Notes: generated by a model not told the origin, from the letters alone. Counted from the stretch's first letter, positions 1 to 8,227 are shown. The stretch is 45,195 bases of DNA from an uncultured Clostridium sp. (GCA_948467875.1 CAOKFZ010000014.1:1-45195); one strand, 5' to 3'. Translations and numbers: made by a program.

Positions 1-11
1 AAAGGACAAAG

Positions 12-781
12 TTGAAGTTAGTTTTGGGAAAAATTGGGATTGAATATGTGAAGTTGTGCAATTTTGAATATACTCGATTGAATAGAAATACGAAATATGT
101 TGAAAGGTTAATGTATATTAGTCATTTGGCTGCTTTTTATCATAATTGCGATACGGTGGACTTTACCCCATCTTTTTCAATGAAAGATAAAGTATCGCTT
201 ACGATTACAGGCAGAAGATATGTTCGGAAAGATGAATATTAATGGTATTGATTATTTAGTTTATTATGTGCCTAAAAAACGTGATAAACGTTATATGGCT
301 TCTGTTATTTATGACATGGAAAAGGAAAGCAAATATAAAAATTTTATTGTATTAACGGAGGATATACAGAATGTTAAGATGGATGATTTTGTTTTTGGAA
401 AATATCAAGTTTTAGTTTTGGAAGATAATGAGTGCAATCGAGAGAAATTGAAATATTTGCATAGTGTTGATTGGGCTAGAATTGTAGAAGATTATTATGA
501 TAATAAGGTGTTTTTGGCTGGCTATCATTTTTGTGATTATACAGATTATAAGCAGAAGTATGTTTCTATGTTTTATTTTTTGGATACAGAGAAAATTTAT
601 AGGATTAAGTCTTTTCTAAGGGAAAATAAAGATAGAAATGCGGATATTGTTTGCGGTGTGGAATTAGAGGAAGATTTGAGAAATGAATTTCCAAATGCTC
701 GTTTTGTTGTGGTTGATTTGGAGAGGTATGTTGAGAAAGTGAGGATATATTATGAAGTACGGTTTGGATGGTAGTATTTGA
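12..781 (+). CDS. Unknown protein, continuous only after a +1 shift at CGG
   Basis: I do not recognise this family. Two overlapping open frames (12-242 and 220-774) join into one protein of about 255 residues if the C of the in-frame CGG at 225-227 is skipped: GTT-CGG-AAA becomes GTT-(C)-GGA-AAG, and the product runs through '...RRYVGKMNING...'. Read normally, the first frame stops four codons later. The start used is a TTG at 12 behind AAAGGA, but the frame is open to the window edge, so the true start may lie upstream. A second in-frame CGG at 760 lies near the 3' end. Without a shift the protein ends at 774 (...EVRFGW); with one it ends at 781 (...EVGLDGSI). The protein is soluble-looking, rich in Tyr, Asp and Lys, with no signal peptide or membrane segment. 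It lies upstream of the alkylation-repair cluster. Confidence 0.5.
225..227 (+). other. +1 recoding site 1 (GTT-CGG-AAA)
   Basis: In-frame CGG, codon 72 of the 12-781 gene. Skipping the C gives Gly (GGA) and joins the two frames. In the zero frame a TAA follows four codons later. Confidence 0.55.
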
Positions 782-832
782 GGCGAGAATGGGGTTATTT
801 TTTGGTTTATTAGTAGTTACGTAAGTTTTTGC

Positions 833-1142
833 TTATATATTCCATTGATGCTTTTTAAGATCCACACAAAAATCATCTTTAAAAGTAACACCTTCACTTT
901 TTAATAAATCTATCTGCTCTGTCCAACCTGGCGAAATTCTGCCTTGATGATTAACAACTCTATGACAAGGAAAATCGCCATAGCGAAAAGCCATTTTCAA
1001 AGCTCTGCCAACTAATCTTGCATTTTTAGGCTTTCCAATTAGCCTAGCAATTTGCCCATAGGTTGCAACACATCCGAACAGGTATTTCTTCCACTATGGA
1101 ATATATTAAATAAGATAAATCATCATCTAATACTACTTTCAT
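833..1142 (-). CDS. Alkyltransferase-like / MGMT C-domain protein with +1 shift at CGG
   Basis: Short protein of the O6-alkylguanine-DNA alkyltransferase fold (DNA-binding C-terminal domain only), expected to recognise O6-alkylguanine. From ATG at 1142 (behind GAGGTG) the frame reads MKVVLDDDLSYLIYSIVEEIPV and reaches an in-frame CGG at 1076-1074, after which it would stop ten codons on. Skipping the C gives '..IPVGCVATYGQIA..' and then the family core '..NARLVGRALKMAF..' and 'FPCHRVVNHQGRISPG', ending in TAA at 833. That is 102 residues, the normal length for single-domain ATL/MGMT proteins. The active-site motif is PCHRV with Cys59 kept, whereas many ATLs have Trp there, so it may be a true methyl acceptor. 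The span is 310 nt, exactly one base over a multiple of three. A pipeline would call it a pseudogene. It is divergent from ada-alkA, sharing a 125-bp promoter region. Confidence 0.75.
1074..1076 (-). other. +1 recoding site 2 (GTT-CGG-ATG)
   Basis: In-frame CGG, codon 23 of the ATL-like gene on the minus strand. Skipping C gives GGA (Gly) at the position of the conserved Gly before VATYG. The downstream homology exists only in the +1 frame. Confidence 0.75.
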
Positions 1143-1159
1143 ACATACACCTCAAAAGC

Positions 1160-1243
1160 ATTATAAAATAAAATTAGTAAAAATTCAAATAAAAAAATTA
1201 TATGTCCGAAAACGGCGAGATTTTTTTGAAAGTATGTTATAAT
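1160..1243. promoter_or_regulatory. Divergent promoters for the ATL gene and ada-alkA
   Basis: On the plus strand TATAAT (1238-1243) is preceded by TGT, an extended -10, with no good -35 at the usual distance; this fits an activator-dependent promoter such as an Ada-regulated one. On the minus strand TATAAT (1165-1160) has a TTTGAA-like -35 at about 18 bp. The Ada control is inference from the gene content. Confidence 0.45.
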
Positions 1244-1267
1244 ATAAATGCGAAAGGGGCATAAAAA

Positions 1268-2735
1268 GTGAAAGAAAAAGTAAACCATTCATTATATGAA
1301 ATATTTAAGTCCAAAGATGAAAGATTTGATGGTAGAGTTTTTATTGGAGTTTCTTCAACAGGAATTTATTGTAGACCAGTATGTAAAGCAAAACTCCCCA
1401 AAGAAGAAAATTGTACCTACTACACTACTCCAGCCGAAGCAGAGGCAGATGGTTTTAGACCTTGCTTAATTTGTAGACCAGAACTTGCACCTGGAAATTC
1501 TAAAATAGATTCTTCAAAATCAATAGCAACAAGAGCGGTAAAGTTACTAGAAGAAAATATAGTAGATGAAGGAAATATAGCAGAAATTGCGAATATTTTA
1601 GGTGTAACGGATAGGCATTTAAGGAGAGTATTTAAAGAAGAATACAATGTAACACCAATAGAGTATTTGCAAACAAGTAGATTATTACTAGCAAAAAAAC
1701 TTCTTACTGATACCAACATTAGTATATTAGATGTAGCAATGGCAACTGGATTTGGTAGTCTCAGAAGATTTAATGAGGTATTTAAAAGACAATATAATTT
1801 AGCACCAAGCCATTTTAGAAAAGAAGTTAAACATCAAAATACAAAAGGAAATAAAGATATAACAATTAAAATTGGTTATCACTTACCATATAGATATAAC
1901 GATATATTAAATTTCTTAAAATCTCGTGCTATTGATGGAATTGAAAAAATAGAAAAAGACAAATATTATAGAACAATACGAATCAAGAAAAACAATGAAT
2001 ATATAACAGGCTACATTATTGTATCTAATAATGAAAAGAAAAGTGCTATTGATTTAACAATTTCTGATACACTGCTAAAAGTATTGCCACAAGTCATTGG
2101 AAAAGTAAAAAATCTATTTGACCTAAATTGCGAGCCACATGCTATTTATGAAACACTAAAAGATGTAAACGAAACAATACCAAATTCATTTTTAATTGGA
2201 ACTAGGATACCTGGTAGCATAGATGATTTTGAAATATGTGTCAGAGCAGTAATAGGGCAATTAGTAAGTGTCAAATCAGCTACTACATTATTACAAAGAA
2301 TAGCAGAGAAAATAGAAAACAAAGCAAATACAAATATAGATGGTTTAGATTATCTATTTCCTACACCAGAAGATATTTTGAAAATAAAAGATAATATATC
2401 TGATGTACTTCGGACCACTAGAAATTACAAAAACAAAGGCAAATGCTATTAGAGAATTAGCAATATTTTTTACCAATCAAAAAGTAGATTTTAGTAATTG
2501 TATTGATCCGAAAATAGAAATAAAAAGGTTATTAGATATTAAAGGGATTGGAGAATGGACAGCAAAATATATAGCAATGAGAACAATGAACGATACAGAT
2601 ATATTGTTAGATAGTGATTATGCCATTAAAAAAATAATGGAAAAATACAAGTTAAATACTATAGTATTTGAAAAATATAAACCTTTTAGGAGTTATATTA
2701 CAATAGGTATATGGAACTCACTAGAGGACAATTAA
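1268..2735 (+). CDS. Ada-AraC-AlkA fusion: alkylation sensor and 3-methyladenine glycosylase, +1 shift at CGG
   Basis: Adaptive-response protein combining an Ada N-terminal zinc domain, an AraC helix-turn-helix and an AlkA-type glycosylase. The Ada domain (residues about 8-75) has the four zinc ligands Cys35 and Cys39 (GIYCRPVC) and Cys66 and Cys69 (PCLIC); Cys35 corresponds to the phosphotriester-accepting Cys. AraC helices occupy about 90-190. AlkA follows, with the HhH segment 'DIKGIGEWTAKYIAMR' and catalytic Asp in 'LLDSDYAIKK'. The first frame ends at 2452; the rest lies in the +1 frame to 2735. Skipping C of the in-frame CGG at 2411 (codon 382) gives '..SDVLGPLEITKTKANAIREL..' and a 488-residue protein, normal for this fusion. 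The start is GTG at 1268 behind GAAAGGGG. It heads the repair operon, 23 nt before the next gene. Confidence 0.85.
2411..2413 (+). other. +1 recoding site 3 (CTT-CGG-ACC)
   Basis: In-frame CGG inside the AlkA part of the Ada-AlkA fusion. Skipping C gives GGA (Gly) and continues into the HhH-GPD half that holds the catalytic Asp. The zero frame ends at TAG (2450-2452). Confidence 0.8.
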
Positions 2736-2758
2736 ATAAAATTAGGAGGAATAAAAAA

Positions 2759-3115
2759 ATGGAAAATGTAATTGTATTATTTGAAGTAACAGTAAAGACA
2801 GGTAAAATGGAAGATTATTTAGAAAGAGCAGGAATGTTAAAGGAACATTTAAAAAATGCAAAAGGATTTATTAGAGCAGAAAGATTTTCTTCATTAGCGC
2901 TAGATGGAAAATTATTAAGTATGTCAGTTTGGGAAAATGAAGAAAGTGTAAAAGAATGGAGAAATCTAGCAGAACACAGAATGAGCCAAAGCCAAGGAAG
3001 AATGGAAGATTTTGTAGATTATAAGATAACAGTTGTAACACCTATTAGAACATATACAATGGATAATAGAGAAAATGCACCAAAAGATTCAAATGAGTAT
3101 TTTGAAGTAAAATAA
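2759..3115 (+). CDS. ABM-fold (antibiotic biosynthesis monooxygenase-like) protein
   Basis: Small dimeric alpha+beta barrel protein of the ABM/YgiN type, 118 residues. It is seen from the start 'VIVLFEVTVKTGKMEDYLE', the strand '..GFIRAERFSS..LLSMSVWENEESVKEWRN' and the tail 'EHRMSQSQGRMEDFVDYKI'. Members act as cofactor-free monooxygenases, haem or quinol-handling enzymes or have no known activity; the substrate cannot be told from sequence. The start is ATG 2759 because a perfect AGGAGGA lies 8 nt upstream; an earlier in-frame ATG at 2711 overlaps the previous gene. It sits inside the alkylation-repair operon, suggesting a role in detoxifying the alkylating compound or its products (inference). 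Confidence 0.75.
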   Translation: MENVIVLFEVTVKTGKMEDYLERAGMLKEHLKNAKGFIRAERFSSLALDGKLLSMSVWENEESVKEWRNLAEHRMSQSQGRMEDFVDYKITVVTPIRTYTMDNRENAPKDSNEYFEVK

Positions 3116-3128
3116 GGAGGAATTTAGA

Positions 3129-3668
3129 ATGATTTATACATCTACTTATCAATCGCCTATTGGCAATTTGCTAATTGCTTCAAAAGATAATAAATTAGTA
3201 GGACTATGGATGGAAAATCAAAAATATTATCTATCTAATTTTAAAGAAGAAATAGTAAAAACAGAGAATCTTGAAATATTAGTAAAAACAAAAAAATGGT
3301 TGGATAGATATTTTAATGGAGAAAAGCCTAAGATTAACGAATTAGAAATAAGCCCTGTTGGTAGTGAATTTAGAAAAAGTGTATGGGAAATTCTAAAAAA
3401 TATTCCTTATGGAGAAGTAATTACTTACAATGATATTGCAAAAGAACTTGCTAAACAAAAAGGAATAAAAAAGATGTCAGCACAAGCAGTAGGTGGAGCA
3501 GTAGGACATAATCCTATTTCAATTATCATTCCTTGCCATAGAGTAGTTGGCACAAATGGAAGTTTAACAGGTTATGCAGGTGGAATAAAAAAGAAAATCT
3601 ATTTATTAGAACACGAAAAGGTAAATATGGATGAATTATTTGTACCAACAAAAGGAACAGCTTTATAA
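3129..3668 (+). CDS. ogt: Methylated-DNA-[protein]-cysteine S-methyltransferase, copy 1
   Basis: Suicide DNA repair protein that moves alkyl groups from O6-alkylguanine (and O4-alkylthymine) to its own Cys. At 179 residues it has the N-terminal ribonuclease-H-like domain ('YQSPIGNLLIAS'), the DNA-binding HTH ('IPYGEVITYNDIA'), the active site IPCHRVVG with Cys136, and the C-terminal 'SLTGYAGGI..K..LLEHE'. It is preceded by a perfect AGGAGG directly after the previous stop. A second full copy follows 19 nt downstream, with long near-identical DNA around the active site, so the pair is a tandem duplication. Confidence 0.93.
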   Translation: MIYTSTYQSPIGNLLIASKDNKLVGLWMENQKYYLSNFKEEIVKTENLEILVKTKKWLDRYFNGEKPKINELEISPVGSEFRKSVWEILKNIPYGEVITYNDIAKELAKQKGIKKMSAQAVGGAVGHNPISIIIPCHRVVGTNGSLTGYAGGIKKKIYLLEHEKVNMDELFVPTKGTAL

Positions 3669-3687
3669 ACATTGGAGGTAGTAAGAA

Positions 3688-4221
3688 ATGATATATAAAA
3701 AGATTTACCAATCACCACTTGGGGAGATTATTATAAATTCAGATGGAGAAAACTTAACAGCAGTATGTTTTAAAGATTCAATGGATTATGGAAAATATAT
3801 TATAGATGGCGAAGAAAAGGAATTACCTATATTTGATGAAACAATTAAATGGTTAAACATATATTTTCAAGGTAAAAATCCAAACTTTATACCAAAATAT
3901 AAAAGAGATGATATAACGCCATTTAGAAAATTGGTTATTGATGAAATGCTTAAAATACCTTATGGACAAACTGTAACATATAATGACATATCAAAAGCGA
4001 TTGCTAAAAAGAAAGGAATTAAAAGAATGTCATCACAAGCAGTTGGAGGAGCAGTTGGTTGGAATCCTATTTGTATTATCATTCCTTGCCACAGAGTAGT
4101 TGGAACAAATGGAAGTCTAACTGGATACGGTGGAGGAATAAAAAACAAAGTAGAACTATTAAAACTAGAAGGAAACGATATGTCTAAATTTACAGTACCA
4201 AAAAAGGGAACAGCACTTTAA
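3688..4221 (+). CDS. Methylated-DNA-[protein]-cysteine S-methyltransferase, copy 2
   Basis: Second Ogt/MGMT paralogue, 177 residues, with the same layout: 'YQSPLGEIIINSDG' at the N-terminus, the HTH 'IPYGQTVTYNDIS', IPCHRVVG with acceptor Cys134, and 'SLTGYGGGIKNKVELLKLEG'. The C-terminal halves of the two copies are nearly identical while the N-terminal domains have diverged. This suggests either different substrate range or relaxed constraint on the non-catalytic domain. It is followed after 17 nt by the DUF1848 gene. Both copies keep the active-site Cys and HTH, so both should work. Confidence 0.92.
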   Translation: MIYKKIYQSPLGEIIINSDGENLTAVCFKDSMDYGKYIIDGEEKELPIFDETIKWLNIYFQGKNPNFIPKYKRDDITPFRKLVIDEMLKIPYGQTVTYNDISKAIAKKKGIKRMSSQAVGGAVGWNPICIIIPCHRVVGTNGSLTGYGGGIKNKVELLKLEGNDMSKFTVPKKGTAL

Positions 4222-4238
4222 AAGGGGAGTTATAAATT

Positions 4239-5162
4239 ATGCTTATAAATATTAGTGGGAGAACAGATATTGTTAATCATTATTCAGATTGGCTTTTCAA
4301 AAGATTTGAAGAAGGATATGTATATTCAAGAAACTCTTTATTTCCCAATTCTGTTAGGAAATATGAATTAACACCTGAAAAAGTAGATTGTTTGATTTTT
4401 GGCTCTAAAAACTATAAGCCAATACTAAATAGAATATCTGAAATTACAAATAAATTTAACACCTATTTTTACTATACAATTACAGCTTATGGCAAAGAGA
4501 TTGAGCCAGGTGTACCAGATATAGATACCAGTATTGAAACCTTAAAAGAACTATCAAACATAGTAGGAAAGCAAAGAGTAGCTTGGAGATATGATCCTAT
4601 TTTGCTTACAGAAAAATATACAGTACAAAAAAATATTGAAACTTTTGAATATATTATTAGTAAAATTTACAAGTATGTTGATAGATGTATTTTTAGTTTT
4701 GTAGAAATGTATAAAAAACACGAAACTAATTTTCCAGAATTGATACCACTAACGGAAGAAAATAAAGATTATATCGCAAGAAATATTGGAAGAATCGCAC
4801 AAAAATATAATTTGCCAATACAAACTTGTGGACCAGAAGAAAACTATAAAAATTATGGAATCGAAACATCAGGCTGTGTTACCCTTGACATTTTAGGAAA
4901 AGCAAATAATATTGAATTTCGTAAATTAAAGCACAAAGGATTTCGTAAAGGTTGTCATTGTATGGAAAGTAGAGATATTGGAGCTTTAAATAGTTGCCCT
5001 AATGGTTGTAAATACTGTTATGCAAATAAAAATCATACACAAGCAGTAGAGAATTATAAATTGCATAATGTAAACTCTCCATTATTGATAGGAGATTTAA
5101 AAGAAACTGATAGACTAGAAATGGGTAGTCAAAAGACTTTTCTAGTTAATAAAGATAAATAA
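4239..5162 (+). CDS. DUF1848 family protein, copy 1
   Basis: DUF1848 protein, 307 residues, function not established. Family marks are the start 'NISGRTDIVNHYSDWLFKR', 'VAWRYDPILL', and a C-terminal cysteine cluster: 'GCHCMESRDIG', then 'CPNGCKYCYA'. The CxxGCxYCYA pattern looks like a radical-SAM or spore-photoproduct-lyase-type Fe-S site, so an Fe-S enzyme is likely; that is inference. It is the first of two paralogues that bracket the tag glycosylase gene in this operon, which points to a role in nucleic-acid repair or modification. The RBS is GGGGAG, 9 nt before ATG. Confidence 0.82.
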   Translation: MLINISGRTDIVNHYSDWLFKRFEEGYVYSRNSLFPNSVRKYELTPEKVDCLIFGSKNYKPILNRISEITNKFNTYFYYTITAYGKEIEPGVPDIDTSIETLKELSNIVGKQRVAWRYDPILLTEKYTVQKNIETFEYIISKIYKYVDRCIFSFVEMYKKHETNFPELIPLTEENKDYIARNIGRIAQKYNLPIQTCGPEENYKNYGIETSGCVTLDILGKANNIEFRKLKHKGFRKGCHCMESRDIGALNSCPNGCKYCYANKNHTQAVENYKLHNVNSPLLIGDLKETDRLEMGSQKTFLVNKDK

Positions 5163-5174
5163 GGAGATAAAATA

Positions 5175-5732
5175 ATGTCAGACAAAAGGTGTAAATGGTG
5201 CAATTTAAAAAACAAAAAATACATAGAATATCACGATAAAGAATGGGGAGTTCCTGTATATGATGATAAACATTTATACGAAATGATAATCTTGGAATCT
5301 TTCCAAGCAGGTTTATCTTGGGAGTGTGTTTTAAATAAAAGGGAAGATTTTAGAAAAGCATTTGACAATTTTGAAATAGACAAAGTGTGTAACTATGATG
5401 ATAAAAAATTACACGAATTACTAAAAAATGAAAACATCATAAGAAACAAATTAAAAATAAATGCAGCTATTAACAATAGTAAAATATTTAAAGAAATACA
5501 AAAAGAATATAAAACATTTTCTAATTATATTTGGAGCTTTACAGATAACAAAGTAATCTATGAAGTAGATAAAACAAGTTCAGGGTTGTCAGACACAATT
5601 TCAAAGGATTTACAAAAAAGAGGAATGAAGTTTGTAGGAACAACAATTATATATTCTTATTTACAGGCAATAGGTGTAATTTATTCACACGAAAGAGAAT
5701 GTTTTATGTATCAACAAGGAGAAAGTAAATGA
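5175..5732 (+). CDS. tag: DNA-3-methyladenine glycosylase I (Tag)
   Basis: Base-excision enzyme that removes 3-methyladenine from DNA. At 185 residues it is the normal length. The N-terminal signature is 'RCKWCNLKNKKYIEYHDKEWG' in part, with the zinc-site cysteines of CKWC, then 'YEMIILESFQAGLSW', which contains the base-pocket Glu and Trp. The C-terminal zinc ligands lie in the 'YSHERECF' region. Its stop overlaps the next gene's start by 4 nt (ATGA), so the two are translationally coupled. With AlkA this gives the operon both types of 3-methyladenine glycosylase. Confidence 0.93.
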   Translation: MSDKRCKWCNLKNKKYIEYHDKEWGVPVYDDKHLYEMIILESFQAGLSWECVLNKREDFRKAFDNFEIDKVCNYDDKKLHELLKNENIIRNKLKINAAINNSKIFKEIQKEYKTFSNYIWSFTDNKVIYEVDKTSSGLSDTISKDLQKRGMKFVGTTIIYSYLQAIGVIYSHERECFMYQQGESK

Positions 5733-6664
5733 TAATCAATACAGGTTGCAGAACAGATATACCAGCATTTTATTCAAAATGGCTTATCAATAGAATACGA
5801 GAAGGTTATGTGTTGGTTAGAAATCCATATTATCCATCTCAAATAACAAAATATTTATTAAATCCAGAGGTGGTAGATTGTATAGAATTTTGTACTAAAA
5901 ACCCAGAACCAATACTTAAATATTTAGATGAACTAGATAAATTTAAACAGGACTGGTTTGTAACAATAACACCTTATGGAAAAGATATAGAGCCAAATGT
6001 TCCAGATAAAGAAAAGGTAATTGAAAGTTTTAAAAAATTATCAGACCACTTTAAAAGAAATTATGTAGGTTGGAGATATGATCCAATTTTTATAAATGAT
6101 GAGTTTGATGTAAATAAGCATATACAAGAATTTGAAAAAATCGCAAAAGCACTTAAAGGATATACTAGAAATTGTGTTATTAGTTTTTTAGATTTATATG
6201 AAAAGGTAAAAAGAAATGCACCTAACTTAAAACCACCTACAATGGAAGAACAACTAAAACTTGCAAAGGCATTTGTGAAAATAGGAAAAGAAAATGATAT
6301 GACAATTTATTCTTGTTGTGAGAAAATATATTTAGCAAAATATGGGGTTAATTGTAGTGGTTGTAAATGTCAGTCAATGATAGAAGATGCAGTAGGGCAT
6401 AGACTAAAACCACCTAAAAAGAAAAACATTAGAGAAGATTGTAATTGCTTGATGGGAACTGATATAGATGCATACAATACTTGTGGGCATTTATGTACAT
6501 ATTGCTATGCTAATGAAAATAAGGTAGCCGTTAAACAGAATATGAAAGAACATATTGAAACATCTCCATTGCTAATTGGAGAGATTACAGATAATGATAA
6601 AATCACAGAGGCAAAGCAGAAAAGTTGGATTATAAGTGAGAATAATCAGATTAGCTTTATATGA
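5729..6664 (+). CDS. DUF1848 family protein, copy 2
   Basis: Second DUF1848 paralogue, 311 residues, clearly related to the gene at 4239 but diverged. It opens 'INTGCRTDIPAFYSKWLINR', keeps 'VGWRYDPIF', and carries extra cysteines ('SCCEK', 'NCSGCKC') before the shared end cluster 'DCNCLMGTDID' and 'CGHLCTYCYANENK'. The family has no established reaction. The Cys clusters suggest one or more Fe-S centres (inference). It overlaps tag by 4 nt and is the last gene of the repair operon; a hairpin follows 90 nt downstream. Two different DUF1848 proteins in one operon may form a heteromer or act on different substrates. Confidence 0.82.
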   Translation: MIINTGCRTDIPAFYSKWLINRIREGYVLVRNPYYPSQITKYLLNPEVVDCIEFCTKNPEPILKYLDELDKFKQDWFVTITPYGKDIEPNVPDKEKVIESFKKLSDHFKRNYVGWRYDPIFINDEFDVNKHIQEFEKIAKALKGYTRNCVISFLDLYEKVKRNAPNLKPPTMEEQLKLAKAFVKIGKENDMTIYSCCEKIYLAKYGVNCSGCKCQSMIEDAVGHRLKPPKKKNIREDCNCLMGTDIDAYNTCGHLCTYCYANENKVAVKQNMKEHIETSPLLIGEITDNDKITEAKQKSWIISENNQISFI

Positions 6665-6753
6665 AAGTAGTTATAGAATATGAAATAATTTTGTGTTATA
6701 ATCATCTCGAGAAATTACAATTTATGGAGCAAAAGTAAAAATGTATATAGTAA

Positions 6754-6783
6754 ACCACCATATTATCTTAAAAATATGGTGGT
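6754..6783 (+). terminator. Hairpin after the repair operon
   Basis: Perfect 11-bp stem ACCACCATATT / AATATGGTGGT with an 8-nt loop. The T-run on either side is weak, so it may stop both the repair operon and the convergent BlaI-like gene. A TATAAT lies just upstream (around 6695) with no ORF after it. Confidence 0.5.
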
Positions 6784-6818
6784 TGTAATAATATATAGAT
6801 TTTCTAAATAACTTATCT

Positions 6819-7184
6819 TTATTCCTCCAAGTCCTCATAATGCTCCAAAAAATCGCATATTTCTTCATAATATTTTTTATCATAATCTATTAGAAATTCT
6901 ATAAATTTCGAAACTGAACCATGAAAAAATGTTCCAAGAAATTTTTTCGTAGCTTCCAATTTATACTTTTCCTCATCAATTAGAGAAATAAACGTGTATT
7001 CTTTTCCGTTCTTTTCTGAAATACCAACTGCCTTTTTCTGGATCAATCGATTAATTAGCGTTCTTACTGTATTGTCATTCCAATTGAAATCTTTTACCTG
7101 TTCTATAATTTTTTTGCTTTTTACAGCTTTTTCTTTCCAGATTATTTTCATAATCTCCAATTCCGCGTCAGATATTCTTTTCAT
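6819..7184 (-). CDS. BlaI/MecI-type winged-helix repressor
   Basis: Penicillinase-repressor family transcription factor, 121 residues, with the family opening 'RISDAELEIMKIIWKE' and the recognition region 'WNDNTVRTLINRLIQKKAVG' followed by the wing '..EKNGKEYTFISLI'. BlaI proteins dimerise through the C-terminal helices and are usually inactivated by proteolysis through a membrane sensor BlaR1. No BlaR1 gene is adjacent here, so the signal is unknown. It converges on the alkylation operon and may belong to the mobile element. There is no strong RBS at the ATG; TTTTCCTC on the plus strand gives GAGGAAAA about 8 nt upstream. Confidence 0.85.
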   Translation of the reverse strand: MKRISDAELEIMKIIWKEKAVKSKKIIEQVKDFNWNDNTVRTLINRLIQKKAVGISEKNGKEYTFISLIDEEKYKLEATKKFLGTFFHGSVSKFIEFLIDYDKKYYEEICDFLEHYEDLEE

Positions 7185-7403
7185 TAAATTTTCCTCACTT
7201 TCTAATTTTCGTTTTAAAAAATTCTAAAATAGGTTTGCCAATTTTGCTTGATTTATTCAATTGAGAATAACGGTAAAATAAATTCCATTTAAAATCTCTC
7301 CTTTCTTCAAATTTTTAGATTATAGAATAGCAGGAAAATATGTAATAAATATTCTGCATAAATTTTGGGCTATATACTTCATTGTGAATAATGGCACAAA
7401 ATT

Positions 7404-7434
7404 ATACCATAATACTGATAAATAGTAATGGTAT
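7404..7434. promoter_or_regulatory. Inverted repeat ahead of the XRE gene
   Basis: The arms ATACCAT..TACT and AGTA.ATGGTAT flank a short centre and lie 20-45 nt before the XRE start. They could be an operator for autoregulation or a leader hairpin. No clear -35/-10 pair could be fixed. Confidence 0.35.
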
Positions 7435-7452
7435 GAAAGTGTGGTGATATGG

Positions 7453-7716
7453 ATGTCATTGATAGACATTTTTAGACATAACGTAAGATATTATAGATTT
7501 AAGAAAAATTATTCACAAGAAAAACTTGCGGAAATGACTGGATTAAGTACGCACTATATATCCGACATTGAGCAAGGCAAATATAGTCCTTCAATTCCTA
7601 CTATTGAAAGAATATCGAAAGCACTTGATATTCTGCCACAATTGCTTTTTACAGAAAATTCAAAAGCAAAGAATTTGTCTGCAAGAGTTGACATTCACCG
7701 TAAAAGTAGAATGTAG
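7453..7716 (+). CDS. XRE-family DNA-binding regulator 1
   Basis: Small Cro/C1-type helix-turn-helix protein, 87 residues. The HTH is 'FRHNVRYYRFKKNYSQEKLAEMTGLSTHYISDIEQGKYSPS', with the typical SQEKLAE helix and the IEQGK recognition-helix end. A short basic tail follows. I chose ATG 7453, preceded by GGTGAT, over the GTG at 7441. It precedes a second, more divergent HTH protein and lies in the regulatory part of the element, between the repair genes and the recombinase; control of excision or cargo is likely but not shown. Confidence 0.8.
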   Translation: MSLIDIFRHNVRYYRFKKNYSQEKLAEMTGLSTHYISDIEQGKYSPSIPTIERISKALDILPQLLFTENSKAKNLSARVDIHRKSRM

Positions 7717-7841
7717 TAGTATACAATTACTACTATTCTTTACAATTATCTATTATTATAACACAAAAATTCTATTTGGGACAATAAAGATACAGATTTT
7801 TTTGTTTTTTTATGAAAAAATTATTGTGTCGAGGTGTTCTA

Positions 7842-8093
7842 ATGAAAGATTATAACAAAATACAAAAACTACTGAAAAAAGATTATATGCCTATCATATA
7901 CAAAAATATAAAGAAATTTAGGCTAGAAAGTGGGATGTCCTTAATAGACGTGGCCGAGATATTAGATATGTCATATGATTATTTAAGGCGAGTTGAATCA
8001 AATAATGATAGTGTAAAAACTTGTTCATTAAAATTGTTAATTAAATTTAGTATATTGTATCATAAAAATTTAGGTGATTTTTTGGAAGAATAA
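7842..8093 (+). CDS. XRE-like regulator 2
   Basis: 83-residue protein with a helix-turn-helix: 'IKKFRLESGMSLIDVAEILDMSYDYLRRVESN'. The start is ATG 7842, placed by GAGGTG 7 nt upstream; the longer frame from 7812 has no RBS. No other domain is visible. It follows regulator 1 by 125 nt. Short HTH proteins of this kind are common near integrases and may act as excision or transfer regulators; no direct evidence for a target. Confidence 0.65.
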   Translation: MKDYNKIQKLLKKDYMPIIYKNIKKFRLESGMSLIDVAEILDMSYDYLRRVESNNDSVKTCSLKLLIKFSILYHKNLGDFLEE

Positions 8094-8096
8094 AAT

Positions 8097-8175
8097 ATTG
8101 TCAATAGGAAATTGGAATAAATTTGCCTATGCTTCTTCGACTTAACTTCTTTATGCCGAGAAAACTATTGACAAT
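8097..8175. repeat. Long-range inverted repeat in the non-coding gap 8094-8448
   Basis: ATTGTCAATAG (8097-8107) is matched by CTATTGACAAT (8165-8175), a perfect 11-bp stem around 57 nt of AT-rich sequence that has further weak internal pairing. The gap between the XRE gene and the first small ORF also holds the hairpin at 8199-8227; no ORF was seen in it. Confidence 0.5.
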
Positions 8176-8198
8176 CTAAAAATAATATAATTTTGAAG

Positions 8199-8227
8199 GG
8201 CGTTTGGCATATTTTATGCTAAACGCC
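8199..8227 (+). terminator. Strong hairpin in the regulatory gap
   Basis: GGCGTTTGGCAT pairs with ATGCTAAACGCC (one G-T pair) around a 5-nt loop. It is GC-rich against its surroundings. No long T-run follows, so it could be a terminator or a structured RNA element. Confidence 0.5.

Noticed and set aside
760..781. Ninth proven shift site at GTA-CGG-TTT
   Set aside because: Both readings end within a few codons and the family is unknown, so it cannot be decided; kept as a possible site only.
1268..2735. Separate genes for an Ada-like protein and a small AlkA fragment
   Set aside because: The second frame has no RBS and begins inside the glycosylase domain; the joined length is exactly that of Ada-AlkA fusions.
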